Positions 1 through 8,236 of a stretch of 23,601 nucleotides of DNA are shown one piece after another. Both the position numbers and the translations under genes were made by a program. The first letter of the stretch is position 1; every line of letters starts with the position of its first letter. The notes beneath the pieces were generated by a model, which saw only the letters and a program-made list of their open reading frames with translations, ran no database searches and was not told the origin of the DNA. The stretch is from Anaerolineae bacterium (GTDB taxonomy: Bacteria; Chloroflexota; Anaerolineae; Aggregatilineales; Phototrophicaceae), in NCBI GenBank assembly GCA_028284565.1, contig JANQRM010000448.1:1-23601 (forward strand), read 5' to 3'.

Positions 1-291
1 TAAGCCACTCGAACAAAAGCGATTGACCGTTTGTCCCGGTACGTCGACTGGTAAGCCTGCACGAAGCGCAATGACTCGCGCAAAGTTGAGTCCCTGTGAG
101 CCTTCTGGCATGGCACAGCCCATGATGACATCATCAATCTGCGCGGGTTCGATTTTGCCTTCGGTCTTGTTATCGAGCAAATCTTTGATGACGGTTGCCG
201 CCATTTCATCGGAGCGGGCATTTTTGGTAATCCCGCGGCTGGCTTTCCCAACAGCAGTACGGGAGCCAGCGACAATAACTGCTTCTCTCAT
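1..291 (-). CDS. fadA: Acetyl-CoA acyltransferase (thiolase), N-terminal part, cut by window edge
   Basis: Only the first 97 codons are present; the gene continues beyond base 1. The N-terminus [16 protein letters not shown] is typical of thiolases, as are the [16 protein letters not shown] segment and the NRFCSSGL motif, whose Cys93 is the acyl-accepting nucleophile of the family. Thiolases cleave 3-ketoacyl-CoA with CoA to acetyl-CoA and a shortened acyl-CoA, the last step of beta-oxidation. The start ATG at 291 is preceded by an AAGGA ribosome-binding site. It lies 38 bp after fadN on the same strand, the same neighbour relation as Bacillus fadN-fadA, which favours a degradative rather than biosynthetic thiolase. 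The symbol rests on this context. The C-terminal catalytic residues are outside the window. Confidence 0.93.
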   Translation of the reverse strand, partial: MREAVIVAGSRTAVGKASRGITKNARSDEMAATVIKDLLDNKTEGKIEPAQIDDVIMGCAMPEGSQGLNFARVIALRAGLPVDVPGQTVNRFCSSGL

Positions 292-329
292 GATGTTTTC
301 CTTAAGTTAATTTGACGATAGGTCTCACA

Positions 330-2717
330 TTAGTTCCGTAAAGGCTTGTTCGTCTGGAGCATGTGCATGATGCGCTCTTGCGTTTTCGTCTCCATGATGA
401 GCTCCGTAAAGGCTTTGCGCTCTAGAGTCATCAAGTAATCCTGCGGAACGAATTGCGGTTCTGCCAAGCCACCCCCTGTTAGGATGTAAGCGACTTTTTT
501 GGCGAGGAAGCCGTCATATTCGCTGGCATAACCTGCCTCCGTAAACCCTTCCACACCGAGCATCAACGCCGCATTCCAATCTCGCCCCGATGCAAATACA
601 GGTTCCGGTTCTTCTTGCGTATAGGATTCGCTGAGTGCCAATGCCATCGCTTTTGCCTCGCCTAACAAGTGCGCACGGTTCATCACGATTTTGTCATCGG
701 GTGCGAGGAAGCCCAAATCTTTCGCCTGTTTCGCACTTTCGCTGACTTGTGCGGTGGCAATATTCTGGAAGGCTTTCTGCAAACCCGGGCGAATATCATC
801 CGAACCCGCTTTTGCTAATGGATTGACGAGACGACGCACGAGTTCTTTACATCCCCCACCTGCTGGCACTAAGCCCACACCCACTTCGACCAAGCCTGTG
901 TAGAGTTCCATATGAACCACGGCTTTTGCACCCGACATCAGTAATTCACAGCCACCGCCGAGTGCCATATTATGCCCGGCAATGACGACAGGCTTCACGG
1001 CATAGCGCAGACCTTGAGTCAAATCTTGCAGGTCTTTGATGATTTTCTCGATGCCTTCGACACCGGACATCAACGCGCTAGGATCAAGATTCGCGCCAAT
1101 CGAGAAGCGTTCTGCATCATTACCGACTATCAGCCCCTTCCATTCCTCACCGTCGAGGATATCGAGTGCTTTCCAGCCGGATTCGACCAAGCCGGGCGTG
1201 ATGCTGTTTTGCTTCGTGCGGAATTCCCATAACAACACGCCATCGCCCAAGTCATAAATGGAACCATCACCATTCGTCCACACTTCTTTACCCGACGCGC
1301 GCAGGTCAGCAATCGTGATTTCGCGCGGGTCGTGTTCGAGAGCAACGTACTTGCCTTCTTGCGGACTGTAATAGCCAATGACTTTGCCATACTCATCTGT
1401 TTGATAGAAGGTCTCGTGTCCGCTACTGACCATCTCTTTCACCCAATCCGCCACGGGATAGCCCGCCTCTTCAAAGGAGTCTATGGTTTCCGATATCCCA
1501 ATGGCATCCCAAATCTCGAAGGGTCCCATTTGATGATTGAAGCCCCATTTTTGGGCGTTGTCGATATTAACGATGGTATCCGTGATTTCGGGTACTCGGT
1601 TTGAGGCATAAGCCAACAAAAATGCATGGAGATGCCAGAGGTATTGTCCAGCGCGGTCGTCCGAATTGATGAGCAACTTAATGCGTTCTCCCAAGGGTTC
1701 CACTTTGCGATGTTGCCCGACGCTATCAAAACGGGGTTTCGTCGGCGGTTCATATTCAAGCGTGTTGAGGTTCAACGCCCACAATTCTTTTTTGCCACCG
1801 TCTCGCTTCATTAAGTAGAAGCCTTGCCCACTTTTGCGTCCCAGCCAGCCTTTTTCCAGCAGAGCATCAGCCAATTTCGTCGCATTAGGATGATTGAGGA
1901 CTTCGCGTTGTGGGTCATTGGGAATGTTATCATAGAGGTTACGTGCCACCCCAACGGCAATATCAAAACCTACCAAATCGTTCAAATTGAAGGTGGCTGT
2001 CTTGGGTCGCCCAATCAGAGGTCCCGTGAGTGCATCCACTTCTTCGACAGTGTAGCCATTGTTCAGCGCATAATTCATTGCTTGCATCCCAGACATGGAC
2101 ATAAAACGATTGCCGATGAAATTGGGTGTATCTTTACACAGCACCGTCCCCTTGCCGAGTTTCGTCGAGCCGAATTCCATCATGAAATCAATCACGGCAG
2201 AGGCGGTATTCGGATGCGGGATAATCTCCAACAGTCGCAAATAGCGCGGTGGGTTGAAGAAGTGCGTCCCCAAGAAACGACGGGTAAAATCCTCATCCAA
2301 ATGTTCCGCGATGCTATGCAGAGGCAAACCCGATGTATTCGTCGAGACAATCGTATTCGGTCCGATATGTTCTGCAACTTTTGCCATCAGGTTTTGCTTG
2401 ATGTCGAGTCGCTCGACGACAACTTCCACTACCCAATCGGCATACGCGACTTTGTGCAGGTCATCATCAATATTACCAATCGAAATCTTCTTCAAATCAT
2501 CTTGATGAAAGAGTTGCGCCGGACGCATCTTTTGTAGCGTTTTCAGGTTTTTCTGCACAATAGGATTGCGCTTGCTGGCTGGGTCGCCGGGTTGGGTGTC
2601 TTTCGCAGGAATATCGAGCAGAAGCGTTTCCACTCCGATGCCCGCCAGTACCCCTGCGATGCCCCCGCCCATCGTTCCAGAGCCGATGACAACCGCTTTT
2701 TTAATATCATAGGTCAT
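330..2717 (-). CDS. fadN: 3-hydroxyacyl-CoA dehydrogenase / enoyl-CoA hydratase (FadN type)
   Basis: This 795-residue bifunctional beta-oxidation enzyme hydrates enoyl-CoA and oxidises L-3-hydroxyacyl-CoA with NAD+. The N-terminal NAD domain has the dinucleotide loop GSGTMGGG (12-19), and HFFNPP carries the catalytic pair His152/Glu164 with the family's 12-residue spacing. The HAD C-terminal domain follows (about 195-430). A crotonase domain occupies about 500-700, with oxyanion segments RFSIGANL and MALGGGCE and the two catalytic glutamates Glu591 and Glu611, 20 apart as in rat enoyl-CoA hydratase. Dehydrogenase first and hydratase last is the FadN/YusL order, opposite to proteobacterial FadB, and the length fits FadN. 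The start ATG has an AAAGGA ribosome-binding site about 11 bases upstream. A 171-bp gap separates it from the upstream SDR gene and holds a possible internal promoter. All catalytic residues I can name are present. Confidence 0.95.
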   Translation of the reverse strand: MTYDIKKAVVIGSGTMGGGIAGVLAGIGVETLLLDIPAKDTQPGDPASKRNPIVQKNLKTLQKMRPAQLFHQDDLKKISIGNIDDDLHKVAYADWVVEVVVERLDIKQNLMAKVAEHIGPNTIVSTNTSGLPLHSIAEHLDEDFTRRFLGTHFFNPPRYLRLLEIIPHPNTASAVIDFMMEFGSTKLGKGTVLCKDTPNFIGNRFMSMSGMQAMNYALNNGYTVEEVDALTGPLIGRPKTATFNLNDLVGFDIAVGVARNLYDNIPNDPQREVLNHPNATKLADALLEKGWLGRKSGQGFYLMKRDGGKKELWALNLNTLEYEPPTKPRFDSVGQHRKVEPLGERIKLLINSDDRAGQYLWHLHAFLLAYASNRVPEITDTIVNIDNAQKWGFNHQMGPFEIWDAIGISETIDSFEEAGYPVADWVKEMVSSGHETFYQTDEYGKVIGYYSPQEGKYVALEHDPREITIADLRASGKEVWTNGDGSIYDLGDGVLLWEFRTKQNSITPGLVESGWKALDILDGEEWKGLIVGNDAERFSIGANLDPSALMSGVEGIEKIIKDLQDLTQGLRYAVKPVVIAGHNMALGGGCELLMSGAKAVVHMELYTGLVEVGVGLVPAGGGCKELVRRLVNPLAKAGSDDIRPGLQKAFQNIATAQVSESAKQAKDLGFLAPDDKIVMNRAHLLGEAKAMALALSESYTQEEPEPVFASGRDWNAALMLGVEGFTEAGYASEYDGFLAKKVAYILTGGGLAEPQFVPQDYLMTLERKAFTELIMETKTQERIMHMLQTNKPLRN

Positions 2718-2737
2718 TGAATGATTTGTCCTTTCGT

Positions 2738-2766
2738 TTTATAGAAATCAGAATTTAGACGGTCAG
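2738..2766 (-). promoter_or_regulatory. Candidate internal promoter upstream of fadN
   Basis: On the minus strand CTGACC (2766-2761) and TATAAA (2743-2738) are separated by exactly 17 bases, a fair sigma70-type arrangement 20 bases before the fadN start. The motif CGTCTAAA (plus-strand TTTAGACG, 2754-2761) starts at the last base of the -35 hexamer and runs into the spacer. The 171-bp gap is the only large one inside the operon, which supports a separate promoter for fadN-thiolase. Confidence 0.4.
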
Positions 2767-2888
2767 ATGTCAGATATATAGCTGTGCATATCTTTTACTT
2801 TCCGACTGTTGACTTTCACACTTTTTACTTCATCAGCGCTATTTTTCGATATTCGATAGACGAACGCAACTAATTCTATGGTGAACAT

Positions 2889-3596
2889 CTACCAGGGATG
2901 CACGCTACCATCCCAACGATAAAACATACCGTTGTCTTGAGATGTCAGCCCATCAATGACTTTGAGTACTCCCGTAATCGACTCATCCGGTGTCAGGTCA
3001 GCACTTGCCCCACCCATATCTGTTTGTACCCAGCCGGGATGTAGCATGACACAAGTCATACCCTCACGTCCCAAATCACCAGCCAGACAGCGTGTGACCA
3101 TATTCAAGCCTGCTTTGCTCGTGCAGTAGCCATAATATCCACCACCCGCTTGCCATGTCATTGATCCCATCTGTGAGGAGATATTAACGACTCTGGCATT
3201 CATGCCTGCTCTCAACAGGTCAATATAGGCTTGGACAATCATCAGTGGGGCAACCGTGTTCACTTGGAGCATGAAGGTAAAGCCATCCGCATCCAATGCC
3301 CCAAAAGATTGAAATTTACCGGGTGGATTAATCGCCGCGTTATTAATCAACACATCCAACCCATCCGTATGTTCCTTAACAGCCTGAATAGATGCTTCAA
3401 TCGAGTCTGGGTTGGTCACGTCCAATTGAATAACCATGATTTTATTCGGATGGTCTTCTGCAATAGCATTCAAGACATCAGCTTCGTCTGGTTTGCGACA
3501 AGTGGCGAAGATGGTGACATTCTCTCGTTGAGATAGATGCTGAACCATCTCCAAACCCAGCCCACGATTTGAACCTGTAATCAGATAACGTGTCAT
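2889..3596 (-). CDS. Short-chain dehydrogenase/reductase, C-factor/carbonyl-reductase-like
   Basis: This 235-residue classical SDR is a NAD(P)-dependent oxidoreductase. The cofactor motif TGSNRGLG is at 7-14, NNAA at 85-88, the catalytic Ser at 140/141, and Tyr157-x3-Lys161 (YCTSK) forms the active-site pair. HPGWVQTDMGG near residue 190 is typical of the C-factor (CsgA)/sniffer branch rather than FabG. It starts 2 bp after the acyl-CoA dehydrogenase gene ends, so it is almost certainly co-transcribed and perhaps translationally coupled with the acyl-CoA dehydrogenase pair. The substrate cannot be read from sequence. Its position in a beta-oxidation operon suggests a hydroxyacyl, aldehyde or ketone intermediate of lipid breakdown. 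The length is normal and no motif is missing. Confidence 0.85.
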   Translation of the reverse strand: MTRYLITGSNRGLGLEMVQHLSQRENVTIFATCRKPDEADVLNAIAEDHPNKIMVIQLDVTNPDSIEASIQAVKEHTDGLDVLINNAAINPPGKFQSFGALDADGFTFMLQVNTVAPLMIVQAYIDLLRAGMNARVVNISSQMGSMTWQAGGGYYGYCTSKAGLNMVTRCLAGDLGREGMTCVMLHPGWVQTDMGGASADLTPDESITGVLKVIDGLTSQDNGMFYRWDGSVHPW

Positions 3597-3598
3597 AT

Positions 3599-4885
3599 TT
3601 ATGCCAATTCCTTGCGGGAATAACCCAGAATCCGACGTGCCACAATCAAGGTGTTAATTTGACCTGTGCCTTCATAGATGTCGTTGATTTTGCCATCGCG
3701 CATCCACTTTTCAATGAGGATTTCACGACTATAACCCAAGGGTCCGAGTAGCTCCACAGCTTTTTGTGTAATCCATGTGATGGCTTTACCTGCCTTGACC
3801 TTCGCCATGGATGCTTCCAGTGGATTCGAGGTTTTGTCATCCAACATCGACACTGAGCGCAACGTCAACAGATAAGCTGAACGCAGTTGGGCTTCCATCT
3901 CCATCACATCGCGTTGAATCGCGGTCAGTTTGTGATAGGGCGCACCGTAGGGAATCTCGATGCCTTCTTCTTCTAATTTCTCTTTGACAAATTCAATTGA
4001 CGCACGACCAATGCCCAGCGCACTCGCTGCAACGAGTGGACGACTCGCGTCAAAGGTTGCCATCGCACCCTTAAAACCCTTGTCGCCTTTAGTTTTGACT
4101 TCCGCACTTCCTAGAATGTTACTACCCGATACTCGTGCATCATTGAAGGAAATCGCCACCGTGTTACTCGCACGAATGCCGTGCTTGAGTTCTTCTTTGA
4201 CGACTTTCACACCGGGCGTTCCCGCTTCGACCACAAAGGGTTTCATGCCTGCGCGTCCGGCAGAACGGTCAATCGTCGCCCACACAATCACCAAGCCATC
4301 GCTTTCGTCGAGTGCCAGCCCGCCGCTCGTGCAGAAGATTTTCTCACCGTTTAATATCCATTCGTCATTGTCTTCATCATAGACAGCCGTGGTCTTGATT
4401 GCTGATGTATCCGAACCTGCACCGGGTTCGGTCATCGCCATCGCACCCCACACCGGTTCATCGCCTTCTGCAAAGCGTGTCAACAGACGAATTTTCTGTT
4501 CCGGTGTCCCCACTGCTTCAATCGCCGATCCACCCAAAGCAGCACTCGGTAAGCAAAGATAGATGCCCGTATCACCCCACGACAACATCTCGACCATGTG
4601 CATCAGCGCAAGATATTGTGTACTGCCCGATTTCTTTTCTGTCTTGACTTCCGTTTTCACACCCCCATCACCATCTTGATCATCAAGTTGACGTTGTACC
4701 CGCTTCAATGAGGATTGTTGTTGTGCTTTGAGAAGGGGCCACATCTGCTCCACAAAAGCATCGGGGCGTGTGTGTTCGTTTTCATCCAATTCACGCGAGA
4801 AGGGACGCATCGTTGATTCGGCAATGAATTTGACCATTTGTTGTTGTTGCGTAATGTGTTCGGGGATTTCAAAGTTAATGCTCAT
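3599..4885 (-). CDS. Acyl-CoA dehydrogenase B (has the catalytic Glu, lacks the RxxFG motif)
   Basis: This 428-residue flavoprotein of the acyl-CoA dehydrogenase family performs the first, FAD-dependent step of beta-oxidation and passes electrons to ETF. AMTEPGAGSDTSAIKTTA (about 150-167) is the FAD-binding beta-domain signature. NDIYEGTGQI contains Glu405 at the usual catalytic-base position. Two features are odd. Residues about 64-89 are a charged, probably disordered insert (acidic DDQDGDGG, then Lys/Glu-rich). The canonical RxxFG(K) motif of the C-terminal helical domain is replaced by a segment around EEEGIEIPYG (about 306-315). The start ATG (4885) follows an AGGAG ribosome-binding site, 26 bp after acyl-CoA dehydrogenase A. 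It may form a heteromer with that neighbour (see findings). Confidence 0.92.
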   Translation of the reverse strand: MSINFEIPEHITQQQQMVKFIAESTMRPFSRELDENEHTRPDAFVEQMWPLLKAQQQSSLKRVQRQLDDQDGDGGVKTEVKTEKKSGSTQYLALMHMVEMLSWGDTGIYLCLPSAALGGSAIEAVGTPEQKIRLLTRFAEGDEPVWGAMAMTEPGAGSDTSAIKTTAVYDEDNDEWILNGEKIFCTSGGLALDESDGLVIVWATIDRSAGRAGMKPFVVEAGTPGVKVVKEELKHGIRASNTVAISFNDARVSGSNILGSAEVKTKGDKGFKGAMATFDASRPLVAASALGIGRASIEFVKEKLEEEGIEIPYGAPYHKLTAIQRDVMEMEAQLRSAYLLTLRSVSMLDDKTSNPLEASMAKVKAGKAITWITQKAVELLGPLGYSREILIEKWMRDGKINDIYEGTGQINTLIVARRILGYSRKELA

Positions 4886-4911
4886 GATTGTCTCCTAATA
4901 GTATTTCTGCG

Positions 4912-6009
4912 CTATACGATTGCCAGTCCATCGAAGGTGGGGAAACCGCGTCCATTACGTAACCAACGTTCTGCGGGATACTCCCGAATGAAGCCATAAC
5001 CGCCGAGTGTCTGTACCCCGCTGTCGGTGACGAACAGTACCATTTGGTCAGCATATTGTTTGGCAAGTACGGCTTCTCGTGTGGCATCTTCGCCTTGGTC
5101 GAGTTTCCATGCGGCTTCCCATGCCATCAGACGCGCACCATCAATCTCAACTGCCATCTCCGCCAGCATGAACGCAATCGCCTGATTTTGGGCAATCGGT
5201 TTGCCGAATTGTTCACGTTGTTTGGCATATTCTACGGCGTATTCATAACTGCCTCGCGCCACACCCACCGCCATAGATGCAAGGGCAATCCGTTGACGAT
5301 TCAGGATGGTTTCATAATCAATGCCCACAGCCCCGCCGACTTTGGCATCTGCCGAGACACTCACATCACTGAAATTCACGCGATAGGTTGGCAAGGCACG
5401 CAAGCCCATCAACTGCTCACGCTTTTCGATGGATACACCATCTGTATTTTTCGGAACAATATACGCCGATACTGCACCCGAATCGGTATGTCGTGCATAT
5501 ACCAAAATATGATTGGATTCATTTGCTAACGGCACATAGGCTTTAGTCCCATTGAGTGTCACCAAATCACTGTCCACCGAAGCAGTGGTTTTCAATTCAT
5601 AGGGGTCAAATGCAATCCCCGGCTCAAGCAGTGCCGATGTTGCTGGTACAAAGTCTTCTTCTAAAAATAAGGGGAGATATTCTTCACGTTGCGTATCCGT
5701 CCCATACAGAATAATCGGATAGGCAAACAACGCCGGAGTCAGGATGTGCATCGCAACCGATAAATCGCCAAATGCCATCTCTTCCGCCGCGAGGACCCCT
5801 GTAATCGCACTCATCTCACCAAAACCACCCAATTCATCGGGAATAGCAGAGGGAATCAGCCCGATTTGCCAACCACGCGCGACTATCTCATTCGGCGGTT
5901 CACTCTTTTCATCATGTTCATGCGCGATGGGACGAATATCATTCAGCGCATACCGATTGATTGTCTCCACCAACAATTGTTGATCTTCCGTTGGAGTAAA
6001 TGACACCAT
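4912..6009 (-). CDS. Acyl-CoA dehydrogenase A (Asp in place of the catalytic Glu, short C-terminus)
   Basis: This 365-residue acyl-CoA dehydrogenase family protein has the N-terminal helical domain, a beta domain around 120-225 and the C-terminal helical domain with RQRIALASMAVGVARG and the intact FAD motif REQFGKP (265-271). The LGGYGFIREYPAERW segment (about 335-349) is also typical. The end is unusual. Where the family has YEGT(x)xI with the catalytic Glu, this protein has TFDGLAIV and stops, so the position is Asp360 and the last helix is missing. The alternative base position used by isovaleryl- and long-chain enzymes is Gln239. No frameshift or downstream continuation is visible; a clear ribosome-binding site and the next gene follow. 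It is either a weak enzyme or a partner of the adjacent dehydrogenase. Confidence 0.9.
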   Translation of the reverse strand: MVSFTPTEDQQLLVETINRYALNDIRPIAHEHDEKSEPPNEIVARGWQIGLIPSAIPDELGGFGEMSAITGVLAAEEMAFGDLSVAMHILTPALFAYPIILYGTDTQREEYLPLFLEEDFVPATSALLEPGIAFDPYELKTTASVDSDLVTLNGTKAYVPLANESNHILVYARHTDSGAVSAYIVPKNTDGVSIEKREQLMGLRALPTYRVNFSDVSVSADAKVGGAVGIDYETILNRQRIALASMAVGVARGSYEYAVEYAKQREQFGKPIAQNQAIAFMLAEMAVEIDGARLMAWEAAWKLDQGEDATREAVLAKQYADQMVLFVTDSGVQTLGGYGFIREYPAERWLRNGRGFPTFDGLAIV

Positions 6010-6036
6010 CTTTACTTGTACCTTTCTAACTTATTC

Positions 6037-6681
6037 TTAAATTGAGTTGGTTGTTTGTCTTGTCAATTGACCAAAATAAACGGCAAATAAAATCATCCCC
6101 ACGAGCAAAAATAGCCCTCGCCAGACGATCAAATCGGGCAGTGCTACTGTGACGACACCAAATATTGGGAAGATGATCATCAAAAGTGCAATCACTTTTT
6201 CAAAATTCGATTGTCGTGGGAAACTGAGCGCAAACGCATATAACGTCCCAAAAGCAAAGGTCCATTTGAGCATCGTCAGCAAATAGACTGTCGTAATTTG
6301 GGGATCAAAGGTTGCACTATTCGTCGCCATCGTCGCATAGGTGATGAAAAAAGCGTTCTCCGTGACATCCGCTAAGGCCGTGAGTAACCCCATCCCCAAA
6401 CCCACCCAAGCGAAGGCTTTCGATTCTTGTGAAGCGACCACTGCTAATCCCACAAACACTAGTGCATAACTCAGCGGAAAGAGCGTATCCCCCGCAAAAA
6501 AGAGTAAAGTCTGTTGCGGATAAAGCTCAATGATGTCCAAGAAAGCAACCTCTTCTATCGCAAAAGGTTGGAGCAGAATCCCACTCGGCACACTATTTGA
6601 TGCAATCAGTTGCACCACAATCGCCACCAACGCCAGAACAGCCGCGAGGGTTGTGGATTGATATATCCGCCGATGGTTCAC
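6037..6681 (-). CDS. Six-helix membrane protein of unknown function
   Basis: I do not recognise a family for this 214-residue protein. Six hydrophobic segments are visible, at about 10-30, 58-85, 89-112, 131-153, 159-180 and 188-207. Polar motifs between helices 2 and 4 include FAGDTLFP and DVTENAFF, whose acidic residues inside a hydrophobic stretch could line a substrate or ion path. The start is GTG (6681-6679), overlapping the TAG stop of the preceding SDR gene by one base (TAGTG), which implies translational coupling. The 27-bp gap to acyl-CoA dehydrogenase A places it firmly inside the beta-oxidation operon. A role in fatty-acid or lipid handling at the membrane is only a guess from position. 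Confidence 0.8.
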   Translation of the reverse strand: MNHRRIYQSTTLAAVLALVAIVVQLIASNSVPSGILLQPFAIEEVAFLDIIELYPQQTLLFFAGDTLFPLSYALVFVGLAVVASQESKAFAWVGLGMGLLTALADVTENAFFITYATMATNSATFDPQITTVYLLTMLKWTFAFGTLYAFALSFPRQSNFEKVIALLMIIFPIFGVVTVALPDLIVWRGLFLLVGMILFAVYFGQLTRQTTNSI

Positions 6682-7502
6682 TATAGTCCACCTGTGACTT
6701 CAATCACCTGTCCAGAGACATAATTCGAGAGTTCACTCGCCAAAAAGAGCATCGGACCCGCCGCTTCATCTACTGTTCCGGGACGACCCATCGGAATTAA
6801 CGTGGGAGCAAACTGTCGCCTTTGTTCAGGGATACCTAATTTAATGCGTTGTCCCTCGCGTTCTGTGAAGTTTTCTTCCCCTTCGGATTGAGTCAAGCGG
6901 GTGTCGATAAAACCATAAGCAATCGCATTGACTTGAATGTTAAATAAACCCCACTCTTTCGCCAGCGTTTTCGTCAAACCGACGATGCCTGCTTTCCCTG
7001 CAGAGTAATTGGATTGTCCCAAATTGCCCCGCGTCCCCGATGTACTGCTGACATTGATAATTTTGCGGAATTCGGCTTGACCATTGGCTTGCTTTTCCGC
7101 TTTGGCGACTTCTCGCATATAGGGAACACAAGCCCGAATCAGCTTAAACGGTGCAGTCAGATGTACAGCTAGAATCGCATCCCATTGCTCATCCGACATC
7201 TTATGGAGCATCCCATCCCATGTATAACCCGCGTTGTTCACGAGAATGTCAATACCGTTATAAGTGCTGACTGTCTGCCCGATGAGTTCTTCAATCCCAC
7301 CATCATCCGTGACATCCGCAGGCACAGCAATCGCGGTCCCACCAGATGCTTGGATTTCGCTGACGGTTTGCTCTGCTGGATTGGGATCAATGTCTGTCAC
7401 AACCACTTTTGCCCCATGTTGGGCAAACAACTTCGCCGTCGCCGCCCCAATCCCGCGCCCGCTTCCCGTAATAATCGCAATTTTGTCTTGGAGTAATTTC
7501 AT
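6681..7502 (-). CDS. FabG-like SDR (3-oxoacyl/3-hydroxyacyl oxidoreductase)
   Basis: This 273-residue classical SDR has TGSGRGIG at 12-19 (cofactor loop), Asp64 for adenine, NNAG at 89-92, catalytic Ser153 and Tyr166-x3-Lys170 (YSAGK). The C-terminal SGQVIEVTGGL is the FabG-type ending. Asp36 after the second beta strand (VVVTDIDP) suggests NAD(H) preference, which suits oxidation. NAIAYGFIDTRLT has Tyr where most FabG proteins have Pro. About 15 extra residues (130-145, Lys/Glu/Gln-rich) sit before the catalytic serine. It is the first enzyme gene after the TetR regulator (39-bp gap) and is coupled to the membrane protein. In a beta-oxidation operon it is more likely a hydroxyacyl-CoA dehydrogenase than a fatty-acid-synthesis reductase. 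Confidence 0.88.
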   Translation of the reverse strand: MKLLQDKIAIITGSGRGIGAATAKLFAQHGAKVVVTDIDPNPAEQTVSEIQASGGTAIAVPADVTDDGGIEELIGQTVSTYNGIDILVNNAGYTWDGMLHKMSDEQWDAILAVHLTAPFKLIRACVPYMREVAKAEKQANGQAEFRKIINVSSTSGTRGNLGQSNYSAGKAGIVGLTKTLAKEWGLFNIQVNAIAYGFIDTRLTQSEGEENFTEREGQRIKLGIPEQRRQFAPTLIPMGRPGTVDEAAGPMLFLASELSNYVSGQVIEVTGGL

Positions 7503-7541
7503 ACTGTTTCCTTTAATAAAAGAAAATGTTGTTTTTTTGAT

Positions 7542-8213
7542 TTACTTGGTTTTCTTTGCGTCTTTGCGGTTCAATAACGATGTCAGGAAAATATCCGCCA
7601 TCTGATTCGCCACCTCTTCCCCTGTCAACCGCCCGCCTTGCTTGAACCACACGCCAATCCAATTCTGCGCGCCCAGCATCGTCTTTACTAGGATGGCAGG
7701 GTCAACTTCACGAAACTCCCGTGCGTCGATACCTGCTTTCACCACATCCTGAAACAATCGTTCAAAGTAATCGCGCCGAGCAAAAAAAGCATCCCGCCGT
7801 TCGATATACTCGTGGGAGGCATTACCATCCTCATCCCCATTCGTCGTGGGGTCGATTTTGGCATTCATCAACGCCCGAATCTCAAAGACCATCGCCGCGC
7901 CGACTGCTTTGTTATCCGCAATACTCATGACATGAAAGCGCACCATCTCGCGCAGTTTCTCAGCATTTGAAATGTCTCTTTCGACAATCGTTTCCAATTG
8001 TCCGATTGCATGTTCCAGCCCTGTTTCCAGCACCGCAAGGAGCAAAGTATCTTTATTCCGAAAGTGATGATAGAGACTCGCCGCCGTCAAATTGACCTGT
8101 GCCGCGATGTCTTTCATGGTAGTGGCTTCATAGCCGTTGCGGATGAGTAGGTCCGCCGCCGCGATAAGAATATCTTCTTTGTTGACGGATTGGTCTGCGG
8201 GTTTCCGCGCCAA
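7542..8213 (-). CDS. TetR-family transcriptional regulator of the beta-oxidation operon
   Basis: This 223-residue protein has a TetR N-terminal DNA-binding domain: DILIAAADLLIRNGYEATTMKDIAAQVNLT then AASLYHHFRNKDTLL (about 14-60). The C-terminal ligand domain contains the insert DPTTNGDEDGN (about 119-129) and an FKQGG segment near 190 common in TetR regulators of lipid genes. The start is TTG (8213-8211), chosen because AAGGA lies 7 bases upstream and the helix-turn-helix then begins at the usual distance. It heads the operon of beta-oxidation genes. A perfect 22-bp palindrome overlaps its own promoter, so autorepression relieved by an acyl-CoA is likely, as known for TetR-type FadR of Bacillus and Thermus. 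The ligand itself is inferred. Confidence 0.9.
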   Translation of the reverse strand: MARKPADQSVNKEDILIAAADLLIRNGYEATTMKDIAAQVNLTAASLYHHFRNKDTLLLAVLETGLEHAIGQLETIVERDISNAEKLREMVRFHVMSIADNKAVGAAMVFEIRALMNAKIDPTTNGDEDGNASHEYIERRDAFFARRDYFERLFQDVVKAGIDAREFREVDPAILVKTMLGAQNWIGVWFKQGGRLTGEEVANQMADIFLTSLLNRKDAKKTK

Positions 8214-8236
8214 GAGGCTGTCCTTCAGAGTCAGAT

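Noticed and set aside
1824..2537. Open frame of 237 codons on the plus strand opposite fadN
   Set aside because: It is antisense to a strongly supported gene, has no recognisable motif or ribosome-binding site, and its His/Arg/Ile-rich composition is that of a shadow frame.
2714..2724. TCATTGAATGA near-palindrome over the fadN start codon
   Set aside because: The arms are only five bases, are partly constrained by the ATG, and do not match the operator at 8237-8258.
4875..5087. Possible frameshift extending acyl-CoA dehydrogenase A into the next frame to restore the missing C-terminus
   Set aside because: The alternative frame shows no YEGT/QIxxLxIAR-like sequence, and a proper ribosome-binding site for the next gene lies there, so the short C-terminus looks genuine.
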